Below are positions 44,264 to 57,008 of a stretch of 64,000 bases of DNA, piece after piece. The notes below the pieces were generated by a model. It had not been told where the DNA came from, did no database searches, and worked only from the letters and a program-made list of their open reading frames with translations. A program made the position numbers and the translations under genes. The number at the start of each line of letters is the position of its first letter. The stretch's first letter is position 1. This DNA is from Arbacia lixula (Eukaryota; Echinodermata; Echinoidea; Arbacioida; Arbaciidae), in the NCBI GenBank assembly GCA_963669155.1, contig OZ022591.1, positions 17,571,153 to 17,635,152 of the forward strand, in the 5' to 3' direction.

Positions 44264-44989
44264 AGGGAGGTGTTATAGGAAGGAGTAGAAACTCGAGCAT
44301 AATACATTCACACATCTGTATGGGTTCTAAAGCGTGCTCATGAATGTCAAAAGAATTCCATAATCATGACAATGCTTTCATGTTCCATGTGCCGAGCCGA
44401 CATTTAGCTGCTGTCAACTTGAAAAGAAATTTCTTTAATTTCCCATTTGTCTGTAGACGTTTTGTTTTTGACAAATTCGTTTGCAAACTATAAGGAAGTT
44501 AACGGCAGATAATGACAGATCTTAATACTCTGCTTTTGTTTCGAAAAGTATTGAGGAATCATTAAAAATCGGACATATAAGCTATTTGTATTGCTTACAA
44601 AATTGACCAATTTCTTCACTTTCCGACATCTTGTGCATTTGGGGGATTCAATCACTCTAAAAATGATATATTAAGCTGTGTATTATCATTAACGGCGTTT
44701 GTGTGTGTTTGCGTGAAGCAGAGATATTTTACTTGAAAAACTTGTTTATCTGTGTTTGCTGATACCTGTTGTCCTCATGGAAGTATTAATTCCATTAACA
44801 GAACGGGACAAGCCAAATGAGACTGTACATTTCTTTTGTTCTCTCTGAGAAGCCGTTGCCACACAATCATGTTCATAATTGTTCAAACACCTGAACAGCA
44901 CCTGTTGAGAACACCATAACTTTTCAGCGGCTTGGCACATGGGTTCAAAGAAAGAAAGTTGATTCATATCCTTCCATAACACGTCCCTG
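44264..44989 (+). mobile_element. hAT-like non-autonomous element, copy B
   Basis: It has the same termini as copy A, flanked by an exact 8-base duplication GTTGTATC. It is about 726 bp. Confidence 0.9.
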
Positions 44990-45467
44990 GTTGTATCAAA
45001 GAATAAGCCAGTTCGTAATTACAATTTGCGCATGAGCAGATGAAGGTCATAGTGACCAAACCAGCTTGTTGATTTTTAAATCACTGAGATAAGCATCATC
45101 ATTAATAAGTTATTTTAGAATATGCTTGTTATCCAATTTATAAAAGAACACCAATGTGTTCAATCATGGGGTATTTGACAACAGGCCAAACGACAACAAT
45201 TAGTTTACAATAAACAATGTAATAGAAGCTTTCCCCAGACCGTAGCCTACTATTCTTGTCACCTGTTTTGAGATGGTTCCTTTATTAGAGGTTGAATGTC
45301 GCAAATTTCTATGTCGGGTAAGCACATTACGTAACATCTCCTTTTGAAGTGATATATTAATCAACTGCTTATCCTAATGAAAAAGGGAAAGGTCATAGTG
45401 ACCAAACTTGCTCCAGAGCTAACTACGAACTGGTGTATTGATAGTGTTTGCGAAGGCGTGTTTTGAC

Positions 45468-46188
45468 CAGGGATGTGTTATGGAAGGATATGAAGCAACT
45501 TTCTTCCTTTGAACCCATGTACCAAGCCGCTAGTAAAGTTATGTGTTCTCAACAGGTGCTGTTCAGGTGTTTGAACAATTATGAACATGATTGTGTGGCA
45601 ACGGCTTCTCAGAGAGAACAAAAGAAATGTACAGTATCATTTCGCTTGTCCCGTTCTGTCATGGCATTTATACTTCTATGAGCATAACAGGTATCAGGAA
45701 ACATAAATAAACAAGTTTTCAAGTGAAATATCTCTGTTTCACGCAAACACACACAAACGCCGTTAATGATAATACACAGCTTAATATATGATTTTGAGAG
45801 TGGTTGAATCCCCCAAACGCACAAGTTGTCGGAAAGTGAAGAAATTGGTCAATTTTGTAAGTAATACAAATAGCTTATATGTCCGATATTTAATGATTCC
45901 TCAATACTTTTCGAAACAAAAGCAGAGTAAAGGATCTGTCATTATCTGCCGTTAACTTCCCTAAAGTTTGCAAACAAATTTGTCAAAAACAAAACGTCTA
46001 CAGACAAATGGGAAATTAAAGAAATTTCTTTTCAAGTTGACATCAGCTAAATGTCGGCCCGGCACATGGAACATCAAAGCATTGTTATGATTATGGAATG
46101 CTTTTGACTTTCATGAGCACGCTTTAGAACCCATACAGATGTTTCAATATATTATGCTCGAGTTTCTACTCCTTCGTAACACCTCCCT
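45468..46188 (-). mobile_element. hAT-like non-autonomous element, copy C (inverted)
   Basis: It is in the opposite orientation to copy B, beginning CAGGGATGTGTT and ending AACACCTCCCT, flanked by the 8-base duplication GTTTTGAC. With copy B it forms a 0.7-kb inverted repeat around a 480-base spacer. Confidence 0.9.
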
Positions 46189-48162
46189 GTTTTGACAATT
46201 AAGAAAGATTGCTATAACGGAAACGTACGCAAGCAGTGCAGCACGTAGGAATGGCATAGAACCGCGCGGACCGTGCATGGTCACTGAAAAAAAAAACATG
46301 ACCTTCGATCTGTAATCTGCACTTTATCCGGTGTCATGATATGACATATTTCTGATGTTATTTCTGTTGAATGTAATATTTAGCTTATTTTAGCATACTT
46401 GAACACAGACTAACTTCACTGTACATACACTTGACCTGAGACTAACTTGTACGCTAACTGTACTTGATAAGATAAGATAAGATCGTACTTGACCGTTCAT
46501 CAACTTCAAGGTTGATCATTACTTCTTCATTTTTCACAAAGTAAATGAAGGTATGTACCAACTTAAACGTTATTTAATGTAGTTTAATCGAGGGAGGATG
46601 TCTGATATGCAGGACCTTGCATTTTCCTCATTTCCAGTGTTTTAAGTGTCGGGTTGACCTTCAATTCGGTCGTCAATCAAAACTAACGTGTTGTATATAT
46701 GTGCCACTGTAAGTTGATGGAAAAGTTCGCTCACGATGCTGGTTTCAGGCATAGTTCAAACCTGTAGTGTTTGTTTATCTTAACCAAAGGAGTTAAAAAG
46801 TCCTTCTGGAAATAATTCCTTAATATTGTACATTGTAAGGGAAAACATTTAGTAAAGTGAACTGTTGCATTATGTTTGTTCAAATTGAGTTCACACAAGA
46901 ACTGATTTTCTATGCATAAAGTTTAAAGTTGAAGCTTAGGCTAAAGGTTATTGATTGTACCATGCCTGAAAGTCACTGTGCTTAGGGGCAATTTTCATCC
47001 AGTTTCAGAAATAAGTCCAGATTTGGTTTTGTTTGAAGACAGTATTGTTTAATCCCAAAATATCCATGTTTATCAGAAATATGATGGTTCAGAGAGTTTG
47101 CTATAGATTTGCTTGTTTTATACAAGCCCATTTTCACAAATTTAATGAAAGAGAAGGCATTGTAAACATACAAAGGAAAGTCAGCTTCATGTTTTACAAT
47201 CTTTGGAATGCCAGATGATGTATTTGAGAAGGAAATGTTACAGTGCATTGACATGGACAAGATTTATTCAGATAATCGCAGCAAAGATTATTTAGCGCTT
47301 ATCATCGCTGTGACTTGAAAAGACTTGTACATCTTAGGATTAAGATTTGCTTTATAGATAGTTGCATTATATTATACTGGTATACAACAAGAAATGCAAT
47401 ATATAGCTAACGGTTATAAATGGGTATGAAACAGTAATTCATAAAGTGACCCAGGAATAGTTGTTGTTACAGACAAGAATTATAGGTTGAAAACTCTAGT
47501 TGATCGAGTGATTGTTTATATTTACACCTCACCTTTGATCTGAGAACTTAAAGGCTGGTTATCATATTTCACAGATTTAAATACTGAAAAGTATCTGTAC
47601 TTTAATTGAGTTAGTCATCTATCTATATGATGAGAGTAATTTGATAGAAGGGTTTATTTTTCTCTCATGTTTGTTCTTTATTGTAGGAAACCAACACAAT
47701 TGTTGAATACAGTTTATTCTACACCACTACTGAAGTACTTGATATCCAAGATTGGACCAAGACTAAGGGACATTAAAGGAAGCTAAATCGCAGTTAAACG
47801 CCTCCTTCAAACAATGTGGTAGATGCGACACGGTCTGGTACGGTGAAACACTGCGATTCCCTGGATCTCACCTGGGGAAACACCCACGTGTTTACCCAGG
47901 ATGAGTGGAGGGTAACGTTTTTCGAAAATTTAACCGGATCGAGGTTGCCCGGGAGTTCACCCAAGGTCCCTTTCATACTGATCGAGAGATTCCCCGAGTG
48001 TACCCGGGTGCACCCGGATAAAATCTCGCCAGTGTGAAAAGGGTACTAGTACAACAGGAGACCCCGAGGCGCATGATGATAGTCCGAACATAATACGAAC
48101 ATGGATCATGAATACGAGCTTGCGATCAACTAAGGTGACACGGAGAATACTGAGCAGAACCG

Positions 48163-48790
48163 GTCACTGAGCAATTTAAAGGGGTAGTGAACCCTAAATT
48201 TTTTTTGGTTTTGATAACAGATATATGGAGAAGTGATATCGTGATGATATTGATAGAAATGTCACTAATGTATCCACAACCTATACCGTGCAACAGTCAA
48301 CTTACGAATGATTTTAAGCTACTGACGACTGAACAAAGACAAATTAGATCAACACTATGGCTTGCTAGTAAACAGCGATCTTGCCAAGCAAAGGTCACTG
48401 AGCAATTTAAAGGGGTAGTGAACCCTAAAGTTTTGTTGGTTTTGATAACAGCAGAAAGATAATGGAAACAGCTTAGCAAAAGTTTAGCGAAGATTTTAAG
48501 TTCTGATTTTGTGACGTCACGTACAAGGTGCCCTCCCATTATGTCTTTAACTACTTTTTCCATCAATTGCTTTTTTCTTGTTTGATGAAAAATTATTTTG
48601 TTATCGATATATTTGTCAAAACATGTGTCTAATGCTATATCAAACGCACAATGTGAATTAATGGTAAAAATCCTTTTGAGAAAATTGACATTAAAACAAA
48701 ATTGTACACAGCATATGGGAGAGCGCTGTCACAAAATCCAAACTATAAAATCTAATAACTTTCTTTTCCTGTGACCGATTTTCCCCTATC
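48163..48790. mobile_element. TTAAAGGG-type MITE with a duplicated left end
   Basis: TCACTGAGCAATTTAAAGGG followed by GTAGTGAACCCTAAA occurs at about 48165 and again at about 48392. The second copy continues with GTGACGTCACGTACAAGGTG and the mirrored CATATGGGAGAGCGC. Confidence 0.8.
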
Positions 48791-48954
48791 GACGGCTCCA
48801 AGCTGATTTTGTGGTCAAATGGTCCACGCGCCTTTTTGACTCATGCTTTGGCCACAAAATACACATGTATCATCCTCAACGGAGATTATTATTGCATACT
48901 ATCCTATTATGTTTTCATTACAACACTGTTTTTGTTACTAAAATAAGTTTATTT

Positions 48955-49100
48955 CATTTTCGGAAAAAAACAATCATTTTCGGACTAACGAAACTTCGGA
49001 ATAACAAACCCTATTTCGTTTTCGGACTAACGAGCCTTCGGAAAAACGAACCTTATTTCGTTTTCTGACCAACGAACCTTCGGAATAACGAATGTTGCCG
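48955..49100 (+). repeat. TTCGGAATAACGAA-type minisatellite, array 2
   Basis: Four units of the form TTTCGTTTTCGGACTAACGA plus GCCTTCGGAATAACGAACC. It is the same family as 31765-31945. Confidence 0.85.
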
Positions 49101-51412
49101 TTATTTCTTATCTGTCTTCCACAGGTTTTCTTACGACATGATTGGAAGAAAATGGAAAATAATACGTAATATGCATACATTTTTGTTGAACACTCAGTTG
49201 TAAATAGGAATATTGTAAAAGCAAGTGATTTTTGTACAATACTAATTTGACTGGTTTGTACACTTTTCATTTGCATCCTTTTAACATGATTAAGGGGAAT
49301 GAAATGCTAGTTGAGTGAGAATTACTGTATCACTGTAAGGAATACATTCTGTAAACATGTTTTCTTGAAGATGATTATACATACATGCCAGGGGCAGATC
49401 CAGGATTTGTGAAAAGGGAGGGGAGGGGGGGGGGGGGCTGATGACCAGCTTCCCTTTCTGTTGAGGGTGGAGTGTGTAAAAAAAAAATCGGCCCGCGGGC
49501 CGATTTCGGGTGGACAGATTCGTGGAGTCGCGCAATCAATTCGTGGAGTCGCGCAATCAGTGGTCTGGCGCGGGGTGCGTACTATGTGAATCAGTGGCGT
49601 AATGTGTGTGGGAGAATAAGCGGACGATAAAATACGGTCAGTATCTGGACTATTGTCGTGACTGCATAATCTTAGGTTAGCCGGCGAGGTAATGCATGTA
49701 ATGTCTTCATTACAGTTATGAGATTGACTGTAAAAAGGGGAACACAATACATGTACATGTATAACGAAATACGACATTGCAATATAAAAGACACATCTCA
49801 ATACATACATTCCACTGCCTTCACTGCCAAACCGGTTGATGGACTGTGCGGTCGATGTACAACGGCAAAGCCCTGCTGTTTTGAAAAAGTATTCAGTACC
49901 TGTGATGATTGTATGATCAGGTCAAATATTTACAATGCAACCAGTTAAAGTGCTTGGGTCATTTGGGTAGCGAGGGGGTGTTAACGGTACTCAAAAACTC
50001 CTATTTTCGATAGCAAAATGGTTATTGCTGGTGTTTAAGAAGCAGGAGCCCATTTTTATTCCTGTTATTTCTGTTTTGTGTTTCGTCTTGGTGAAATAAT
50101 GTTTTTTTTTGCTATTTTATTCACACAGTATATTGTAATTAAAAAAATGGAAAATATCAATGTTGTGGTGTCATGATAAATTGGAAAGCTGCTCTTCAAT
50201 AGGAGAATGATGTCCAGCAATGCGGTAAAATACAGTAAACAATACAATTCAATTCAATTCTTTTATAATGTACATTGAACGCGGCACAGGGAAGTTTGAT
50301 TCGATGTATTGGCATCATCACCGTGATTAATGATATTTTGTCACAGCCTACCAAACTATTATGATACAATTTATTGAAAACCAACTCTCAAAAGATTATA
50401 TTTTTTATCATTATATGCATTTATAAACACGTATTACTCATCTGTACAAACGTACGAACTTTGACTATCGATAAATATAGTGCTTTATTAATACCTCACA
50501 TCTCACATATTCATCGACAGTCAATCAATGACTTGAGAGAATACAATAGCACAAATAAGTGCACTAACTAAGCAAACATCTGATTGATTGAAAGAGTTCT
50601 ATGAAGAATAGAGTCTCAGAGATTATAATAACACAAATATTTACCTCGCATAACCAAGCAAATGTATATTTCATCGAAATAGTTCGGTGTAGAAATGAGT
50701 CTGAGGAGAATAAAGAATAACTTTCTTGTTTTCAAAGGAAACGATTAGGGTCATAATCGGCGATATGGATTAATCAAACTTACTCGACTTAAGATGTTCA
50801 CCACGAACTCTCAAACTGGTTTGCGGTACGGAGATTTCTGCAGCAAGGCTGTTCAGCATAGCAGTGGAGTCGATTCACTCACCACAGCTCTACCATTATA
50901 TACGGGAGGAAACCAACAATGGCAATGCTACCTTCTTTATTGTTCGCATGAGAAGAATTTAGGATCACGGTCGTCACGTATCAAACTTCCTTGAGCCTTC
51001 AGTGTGTCCGTCCGTTTGTGTTACACGATCTACGGAACTGGGATGGAGTTACAACATTTTATTTTTCCTTGGTGTTTGACGACATTGAATATTAAGATCA
51101 GATAGAATAAACAAAAGTAAGTGTAGTTTCCCATACTGCACCTACCCCCTTCCTGTAATAATCATTATCTTTCAGCGGACTCTGTTATCTTGGGTGACAA
51201 CAAATCTAAAACTCCTAAATGTAAAACCTTTTAAAAATAATCTTGTCGCAAACATAATTTCCTTTGCACTTTTAAGTGTAGCCATTAACCTTGTATTTCA
51301 ATCAGGCACAAAATAACGTCAGCTCGGCCTATAGTTGGCCAAAACCAGTGATATTGTTTCTATGATAAGTCTCGATCTAACGTATACCCTCGCAGAAAAC
51401 ATACTTCGAGCA

Positions 51413-53481
51413 GGGAGGAGTTAGGAAGGAGAAGAAACTCGAGGATAATATATTCAAACATCTGTATGGGTTATAAGGCGTGTTTATGAATGTCAAAAGC
51501 ATTCCATAATCATGATAATGATTTGATGGTCCATGTGCCGGGTCGACTTAACTGTTGTCAATTTGAAAAGCAATTTCTTTAATTGCCCATTTGTCACTAG
51601 AAGCTTTGTTTTTGACAAATTTGTTTGCAAACTATAGAAGGGAGTTAAGGGCAGATTATGACAGATACTTTACCCTGCTTTTGTTTTGAAAAGTAATGAA
51701 GAATCATTAAAGAAAATTGGACACATAAGATATTTGTATTACTTACAAAATTTACTAATTTCTTCACTTTCCGACATCTTGTGCATTTGTGGGATTCAAC
51801 CATTCTCAAAATGATATATTAAACTGTGTATTATCATTAACGGTGTTTGTGTGCATTTGCGTGCGGTGGAGACATTTTACTTGAAAACTTGTTTATTTGT
51901 GCTTGCTGATACCTGTTAAGCTAGTGGAAGTATTAATGCCATTAACAGAACGGTACAAGCAAGATGAGACATGGGGTAATACCGGACGGACCTGATTTAG
52001 GACTATCGCGATAGATGTCGTTCTGACTCTATCCCGCGGCTGAGATGCTCTGCACGTGACAAGTCAGGTTCCAAAAAGTGTCTTTATTTCCGTCATTTAA
52101 TGATAAGTTATTGGACAAAATGTTATTTCTACTCTCCAAAATGTGTTTATAGATTTCAATTGATCGATTCATTGCTATCGGGGGGTTAGATTTACAGCAA
52201 TTTTTGCGACAAAGTTTTATTCAGTGTGATCTATTGTGTAACATGAACGCAGTGTTAATTGTTATGAATCCGTGGTTTAGACTGTATAAGGGTATCATGG
52301 GTCAAAGGTCAACGTGGAATAATAGCGGACGGGTGTCCGTTCTTGCCCCATGTTGCCAGGTATTACCGGTAATATTATAATTTTTACTCTTATATAACGA
52401 GGAATCTAAAATAACAGGGTGAATATCATTGTCCCCCAAAACCCGTTACACAAAGCAAACTCCACTGTGTATAATAATGATTGCAGGCGTCGTATTTTAC
52501 AGAACCTGCAGCCATAAAATAAAACACTAAAGAACGACTTGAACCATGGATGACATAAGGGGAAGATGATTTTGACTTACCATCTAATTTTGTCTTAAAA
52601 TCCATGTTGTTGATTAATTTTCACATCTCTCACAACTGAGTTCCAGTGCTCTTCCCATTTAAGCACAATGACTCAAACGGTAATTCATTAACGGTCTGAA
52701 GGACTGGCAAGTTCCTTTCAAATAAAGAATAAATCGTGTTCTGCACACCTTTGCGTTTTGTATTATGGCTTGTGTTAGGTTTTAGCGAAAAAAAAAGGTC
52801 TAAGCTGAATTTTTAGTTATTCAAATCAGTCCGATATCTTCTCATTAACGAATGACATTACATGCGGCTTAGCTTAACTTGTACAAATGGATCGATAATA
52901 TCCTGATCAAATAATAAACCTATTGAATATAATCAGTTCGCTTCTCAATGCATAGGTTTGGACTAAGAAACTTCACTGAAGTCAAGATAAGAGAACTATT
53001 TACGGAATAGTAAGTGTCTGCTCCGATTGCTTTTAAAGCGTCGGGAGGGGATAGCTTAATTAGGCAAGGCTTGAAATGTTCAGTTAACCTTATCCTCCGT
53101 CCATATTTACCTGTCCGTAATTCCCCACTTTTAGTTGGAGAATAACGGACATCTATGACAGTACTTTTTTAAAGATAACTTTAAAAAAAAATTAACGTTG
53201 TTTGCCTTTATCTATGCCATAATACCGCATAGGTTCATTACACGATGTCCGTTAATATTTGATAATGGGACTACTCGTTGTGCTAATACAGAAGTTTGAA
53301 ATTTTATGTCCGTATTTAACCCGCTCTCCCCTACATTTCTTTTGCTCTTTCTGAGAAGCCGTTGCCATACAATCATGTTCATAATTGTTCAAGCACCTGA
53401 ACAGCGCCTGTTGAGAACACATAACTTTTCAGCGGCGTGGCACACGGGCTCAAAGAAAGAAAGTTGCTTAATTTCCTCCTG
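51413..53481 (+). mobile_element. hAT-like element, copy D, split by a nested insertion
   Basis: The left end AGGGAGGAGTTAGGAAGGAG follows CTTCGAGC, and the same 8 bases CTTCGAGC follow the eroded right end at 53482-53489, so the two halves are one insertion. Family sequence runs to GAGAC at 51970 and resumes with TACATTTCTTTTG at 53332. The intervening 1.36 kb is foreign. Confidence 0.88.
51971..53330 (+). mobile_element. Nested ~1.36-kb insertion inside copy D
   Basis: It is bounded by GGGGTAATACCGGACGG on the left and GTCCGTATTTAACCCGCTCT plus CCCC on the right, which are roughly inverted. Internal phrases (for example GCCAGGTATTACCGG near 52355) echo the ends. It has no open frame of note and the class is unknown. 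Confidence 0.65.
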
Positions 53482-55104
53482 CTTCGAGCAAATGTTTTGG
53501 AAACTTACAATGTGCAAGTATTAACCATTCTAGTTTCGAGTTGTTTTAACAGGAAATAACCAGTTTCCATTATGTTGTTTAAATATCATTACATCAATTG
53601 CTGTTTTTTTCTGTTTTGATAACGGAATGTTTTTTTTTTTCATAGGGTAGACTATACCTTGTGTGCAAAAACGTATTCTGATTATGTATCAAATGCACTG
53701 GTATACTTGGTGAGAAAATGCAAATTTCCCGGAAATTCTGAGAAAAAAAATTATGGAAGAGCACGTCGCTTGTGATGTCACAAAATAAAAACATCAAAAG
53801 ATCATACTCCTTTTTTATTTTGTCGGATTTTTTATCAAACCTTAACTAATCTATTTCTATCATGTGTCTGCTTTTATTGAAATAAAAGTATTTTCAGGGT
53901 GAACTATATGAGAGGTAAGAGGTAACGTTACACAAATAGGCCATCTAAAACTTGATTAATTGTATGTAGGCCTACCTGTTAGAATACAACATAGTGGACA
54001 TTGGTGATACAAATAATTGGAAGTTGGATGATTTCATTTTTGTTTAGATCTGTCTATAATGAATGTCATCAAAGATTCATAGGCCTATATGAAAATGTGG
54101 TTCTAACTTGTCCAAGGCTTTGCGCTTTTTTCATGGTTGCTGTCTACCTGTGCTTGATATGTCAAGGACCGACACGTACGTGTTAACGTGGGATTGCTCA
54201 TAGCTTGAATATCATGATTTGTAATTAACAACTCAGCAAATACAATACAACACGACAAACATACATCAAATAAAAACATGAAATTGCGTACAAGCCCTAA
54301 TGATAATGACAATGCCGAGTCTGTGGAGGAGTCCAAAAAAGCAGAGCTCGTTAGCTGGACCCCTTTGAATATTTTTTTAAACAAAAGTTATTGATCAATT
54401 TTAAACCAAATACACGAACAAGTGCGTAACTACATTGATGAATAAAAAAAAAATAATAATTAGAAATATGGCAAGAGGGGGGGGGGGGGGGGGGGGGTGA
54501 TCGAGCGGAGTTTTCGTGCGAGATGCAATAATTTATTGTAGGCCTACATGACATACAACGTAATTTTGTAGGCCTATGTGTATTGATCTGAGGACGCAGG
54601 AGGATATATGTTTTATTATTATACAAGACCGATAAGAATGTTGGGTACAATTTTTGGTGAACATTTTATTTTCTGAAACAATGTAGGCCTATAGTAAAAT
54701 CAAACCAAGTTTCCACATATGATCGATTAAAAAGTATGCAACTTTAGTACGGTAATCGATTAGCACAGTTCATCGGCAATTTGCGGAATTGCCTTTGTGC
54801 ATTATACGCTGGATGTGTGTCAAGTGTAAATTTACATTCTTAATGATGTCCAATCTTTGTGTTGCCAAGGTACCTACATAGTCGCATGGTAAGTATGTTT
54901 GATCGTTATAGCACTGCACAGACCTATTTTTCATACAAGAGCGTAAAAACGTAGATGCTCGTAATATTTATGTGTGCCCCACATATTAAATTTGATGTTG
55001 GCGTATATCTGTTAGACCATGGCCCCATTGGGGTTGGTACAGCTGAGGCAGCACACATCTGTCAAATTTACACAGCTGGCGTTTATTAAAACAGTATTAT
55101 TATT

Positions 55105-56037
55105 AGATTAGGAAAGAGTTCCATATGCACCCCCCCCCCCCCCCCCATATTTTTTTTTTCTGGAATAGCCTACTGTCTAAAAGAGGGCGATTCTTTTGAT
55201 GGGGGATGAGTAAAAGATGGGGCGAGGTATTTTTTGGGGGTTAAAAGTGTAAAATCATTTTTTTTTTTATTAAAAAAAAATAAAAATTTTATTATTTGGG
55301 AGTTATCTCTCTCTCTCTCTTTCTCTCTCTCTCCCTCTCTCCACCTCTCTCTCCCTCCACTGTTAACATTTCACACGATATTCCGTTTATACTCATTTAT
55401 GAATCATTACATGGATATTTCCTTACCTTGCAAAAGTCAGTTGTGAGTGAGCCTTGATCCTCGATCGTCGAGGTTATCAGTCCATTAGCTTCTCCACTAT
55501 ACCACGTAGACGAGTTGAGATCGAAAGGTGTTGTAAGCTATTAGGCATTTATTGTATGTATTAATTCTTTAGTGTCGTAGAGGGCGTTATCATGATCACT
55601 CAGACGGTCGGCCTCGGTAAGTAAAATGCTTTGGCACATTATGAATTTGAACTCTAAACCTAACCCTGACCCTAACCCTAACCCTAAACCTAAACCTAAC
55701 CCTGACCCTAACCCTAACCCTAACCCTAACCCTAGACAATTCCTTAGCCGTTAAATTCGTCCAAAAATGTGATTTCTAGGTCTGCATTAGCACCTGTCAT
55801 TAGCTAGGCCCTCGCCCCGAGCCGAGCCGGCCTAGCCCCGGGAGTCTATGCGGCTAGCTACCCGTGATGTTTAACCCTAAACCTAACCCTAAAACTAACC
55901 CTAAACCTAATTTTTGTCACTTCCCCCTCCTAATTATGCTATATTATGATGATATATATCAAATTATGTAGATCTATAAATTTTTTTTTTAATTTTTATA
56001 GGGGGGGGGGGGTGCATATGGAACTCTTGCCTTAGAT
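55105..56037. mobile_element. Inverted-repeat element carrying CCCTAA telomere-like repeats
   Basis: The left end AGATTAGGAAAGAGTTCCAT then ATGCAC plus a 17-base poly-C mirrors the right end: a 12-base poly-G, then GTGCATATGGAACTCTTGCC. Between them are two CCCTAA-type arrays (55654-55735 and 55872-55910) separated by a GC-rich stretch. Confidence 0.8.
55654..55735 (+). repeat. Interstitial telomere-like array (CCCTAA)n with CCTGAC/CCTAAA variants
   Basis: About 13 hexamer units, mixed with AAACCT and CCTGAC variants. A shorter array follows at 55872-55910. The variants and the single-copy flanks argue against a chromosome end. Confidence 0.95.
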
Positions 56038-56510
56038 TATCACGAGTTCAGTTTCTCGCAGGAAAGTTGATTTTTTTCAGAAGAAAATTTGGCAATAATC
56101 GACAACAGACAAAATCACGAAAGACAGCTACATTTGCTCCAAGTCCAAAAAAGTATTTTTTTGATGGGAATGATAATGGTCGGCTGACAACACTACAGTC
56201 ATGACAGTCAACAGATCACCCATCCCATTACCTGCTGCCGCACCGCAGTCCCTCAGCTCGAAACAAGCAAATTTCGCTGTAGCCGAAACCTAGAATACAT
56301 GGGGGTCTATGGAAGAAAAATTGGGACACAAGAAATGTCCTCGTAATAAGCTGGTTCTCGCTATAGATACCCGTGCTCGTTGTAATAGGGTTTGCCAATT
56401 GCCTGGACTGAAATTCATATTAGTATAAACATGAGCATGTACATGTACGTTTGAATATGGACTGTTACATGTATATACAATATGAAACTTATGGTTTTAT
56501 TCTTTTACAG

Positions 56511-57008
56511 GTATGTGTGGCCTAGCTACCATGCACTTCAAAAAATGAAGCCTAGTATTAATTCTGACTAGATTATGCCACCGACGTATGACTGTAAGGT
56601 ACCGAGAAATGGAGGCAGATAACAAACCATCACAGATTGGCCAGGGAAACATACCAGCAGGAAGTGCAGAAGCAAGGACTGATGAACGAATCGAAGAAGA
56701 CACTAGTAAAGCAGATGGAGGTGCGGAAAAAAACGATGCAGCAAAGTTTATTGTGAATGAGCAAGGAAGTGAGGCTGTAGCATTGCCTTCATCCACTGTC
56801 ACGATAAAAGAAGAGCCTCTTGACCCAGGTGAAGAAGATGAGCAGGAAGAATCGCCGGATAAGGAGAAACAGGTTGAGGAGCACCAAGCGAAGCGATGGA
56901 ATACAGCCACCGTCCCCAGAAGCAAGGATGGGGTCCCTGATGTCATCGCGGGCAGTGTGGAGAAATCAACAGTTGTCAACGTAAAGCAGGAATGCCCGTT
57001 ACCAGAAG
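56511..57008 (+). CDS. ZNF exon 1: 5' UTR part and acidic N-terminus with SUMO motifs
   Basis: A probable acceptor TTCTTTTACAG precedes 56511, so a non-coding exon may lie further left. A short upstream frame (ATG at 56513, 11 codons) could dampen translation. Coding starts at 56588 and ends at AGAAG|GTGAGA, phase 1. Residues 1-140 are rich in Glu, Asp, Lys and Ser. Confidence 0.75.

Larger units (their letters stand above)
46189..51412. other. Intergenic: no supported gene
   Basis: AT-rich. Recognised items are repeats at 48163-48790 and 48955-49100, a 20-base direct repeat (ATTCGTGGAGTCGCGCAATC) at about 49518-49559 and a poly-G at about 49423-49437. A CpG-rich phrase around 47820-48040 may be another element. 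Open frames such as 49718-49948 and 50794-50994 are unsupported. Confidence 0.45.
53482..56510. other. Intergenic: elements and homopolymers, no supported gene
   Basis: A partial TTAAAGGG-type MITE is at about 53560-53915 (right end TTTTCAGGGTGAACTAT). A poly-G of more than 20 is at about 54477-54497, and a short TC array is at 55306-55350. The telomere-like element at 55105-56037 is listed separately. Confidence 0.5.

Noticed and set aside
49718-49948. Short Cys-rich frame (CGRCTTAKPCC, CDDC)
   Set aside because: There are no convincing splice acceptor, signal peptide or neighbours, and the length is compatible with chance.
55654-55910. A real chromosome end (telomere)
   Set aside because: The arrays are short, contain variants and are followed by more than 8 kb of gene-bearing DNA.
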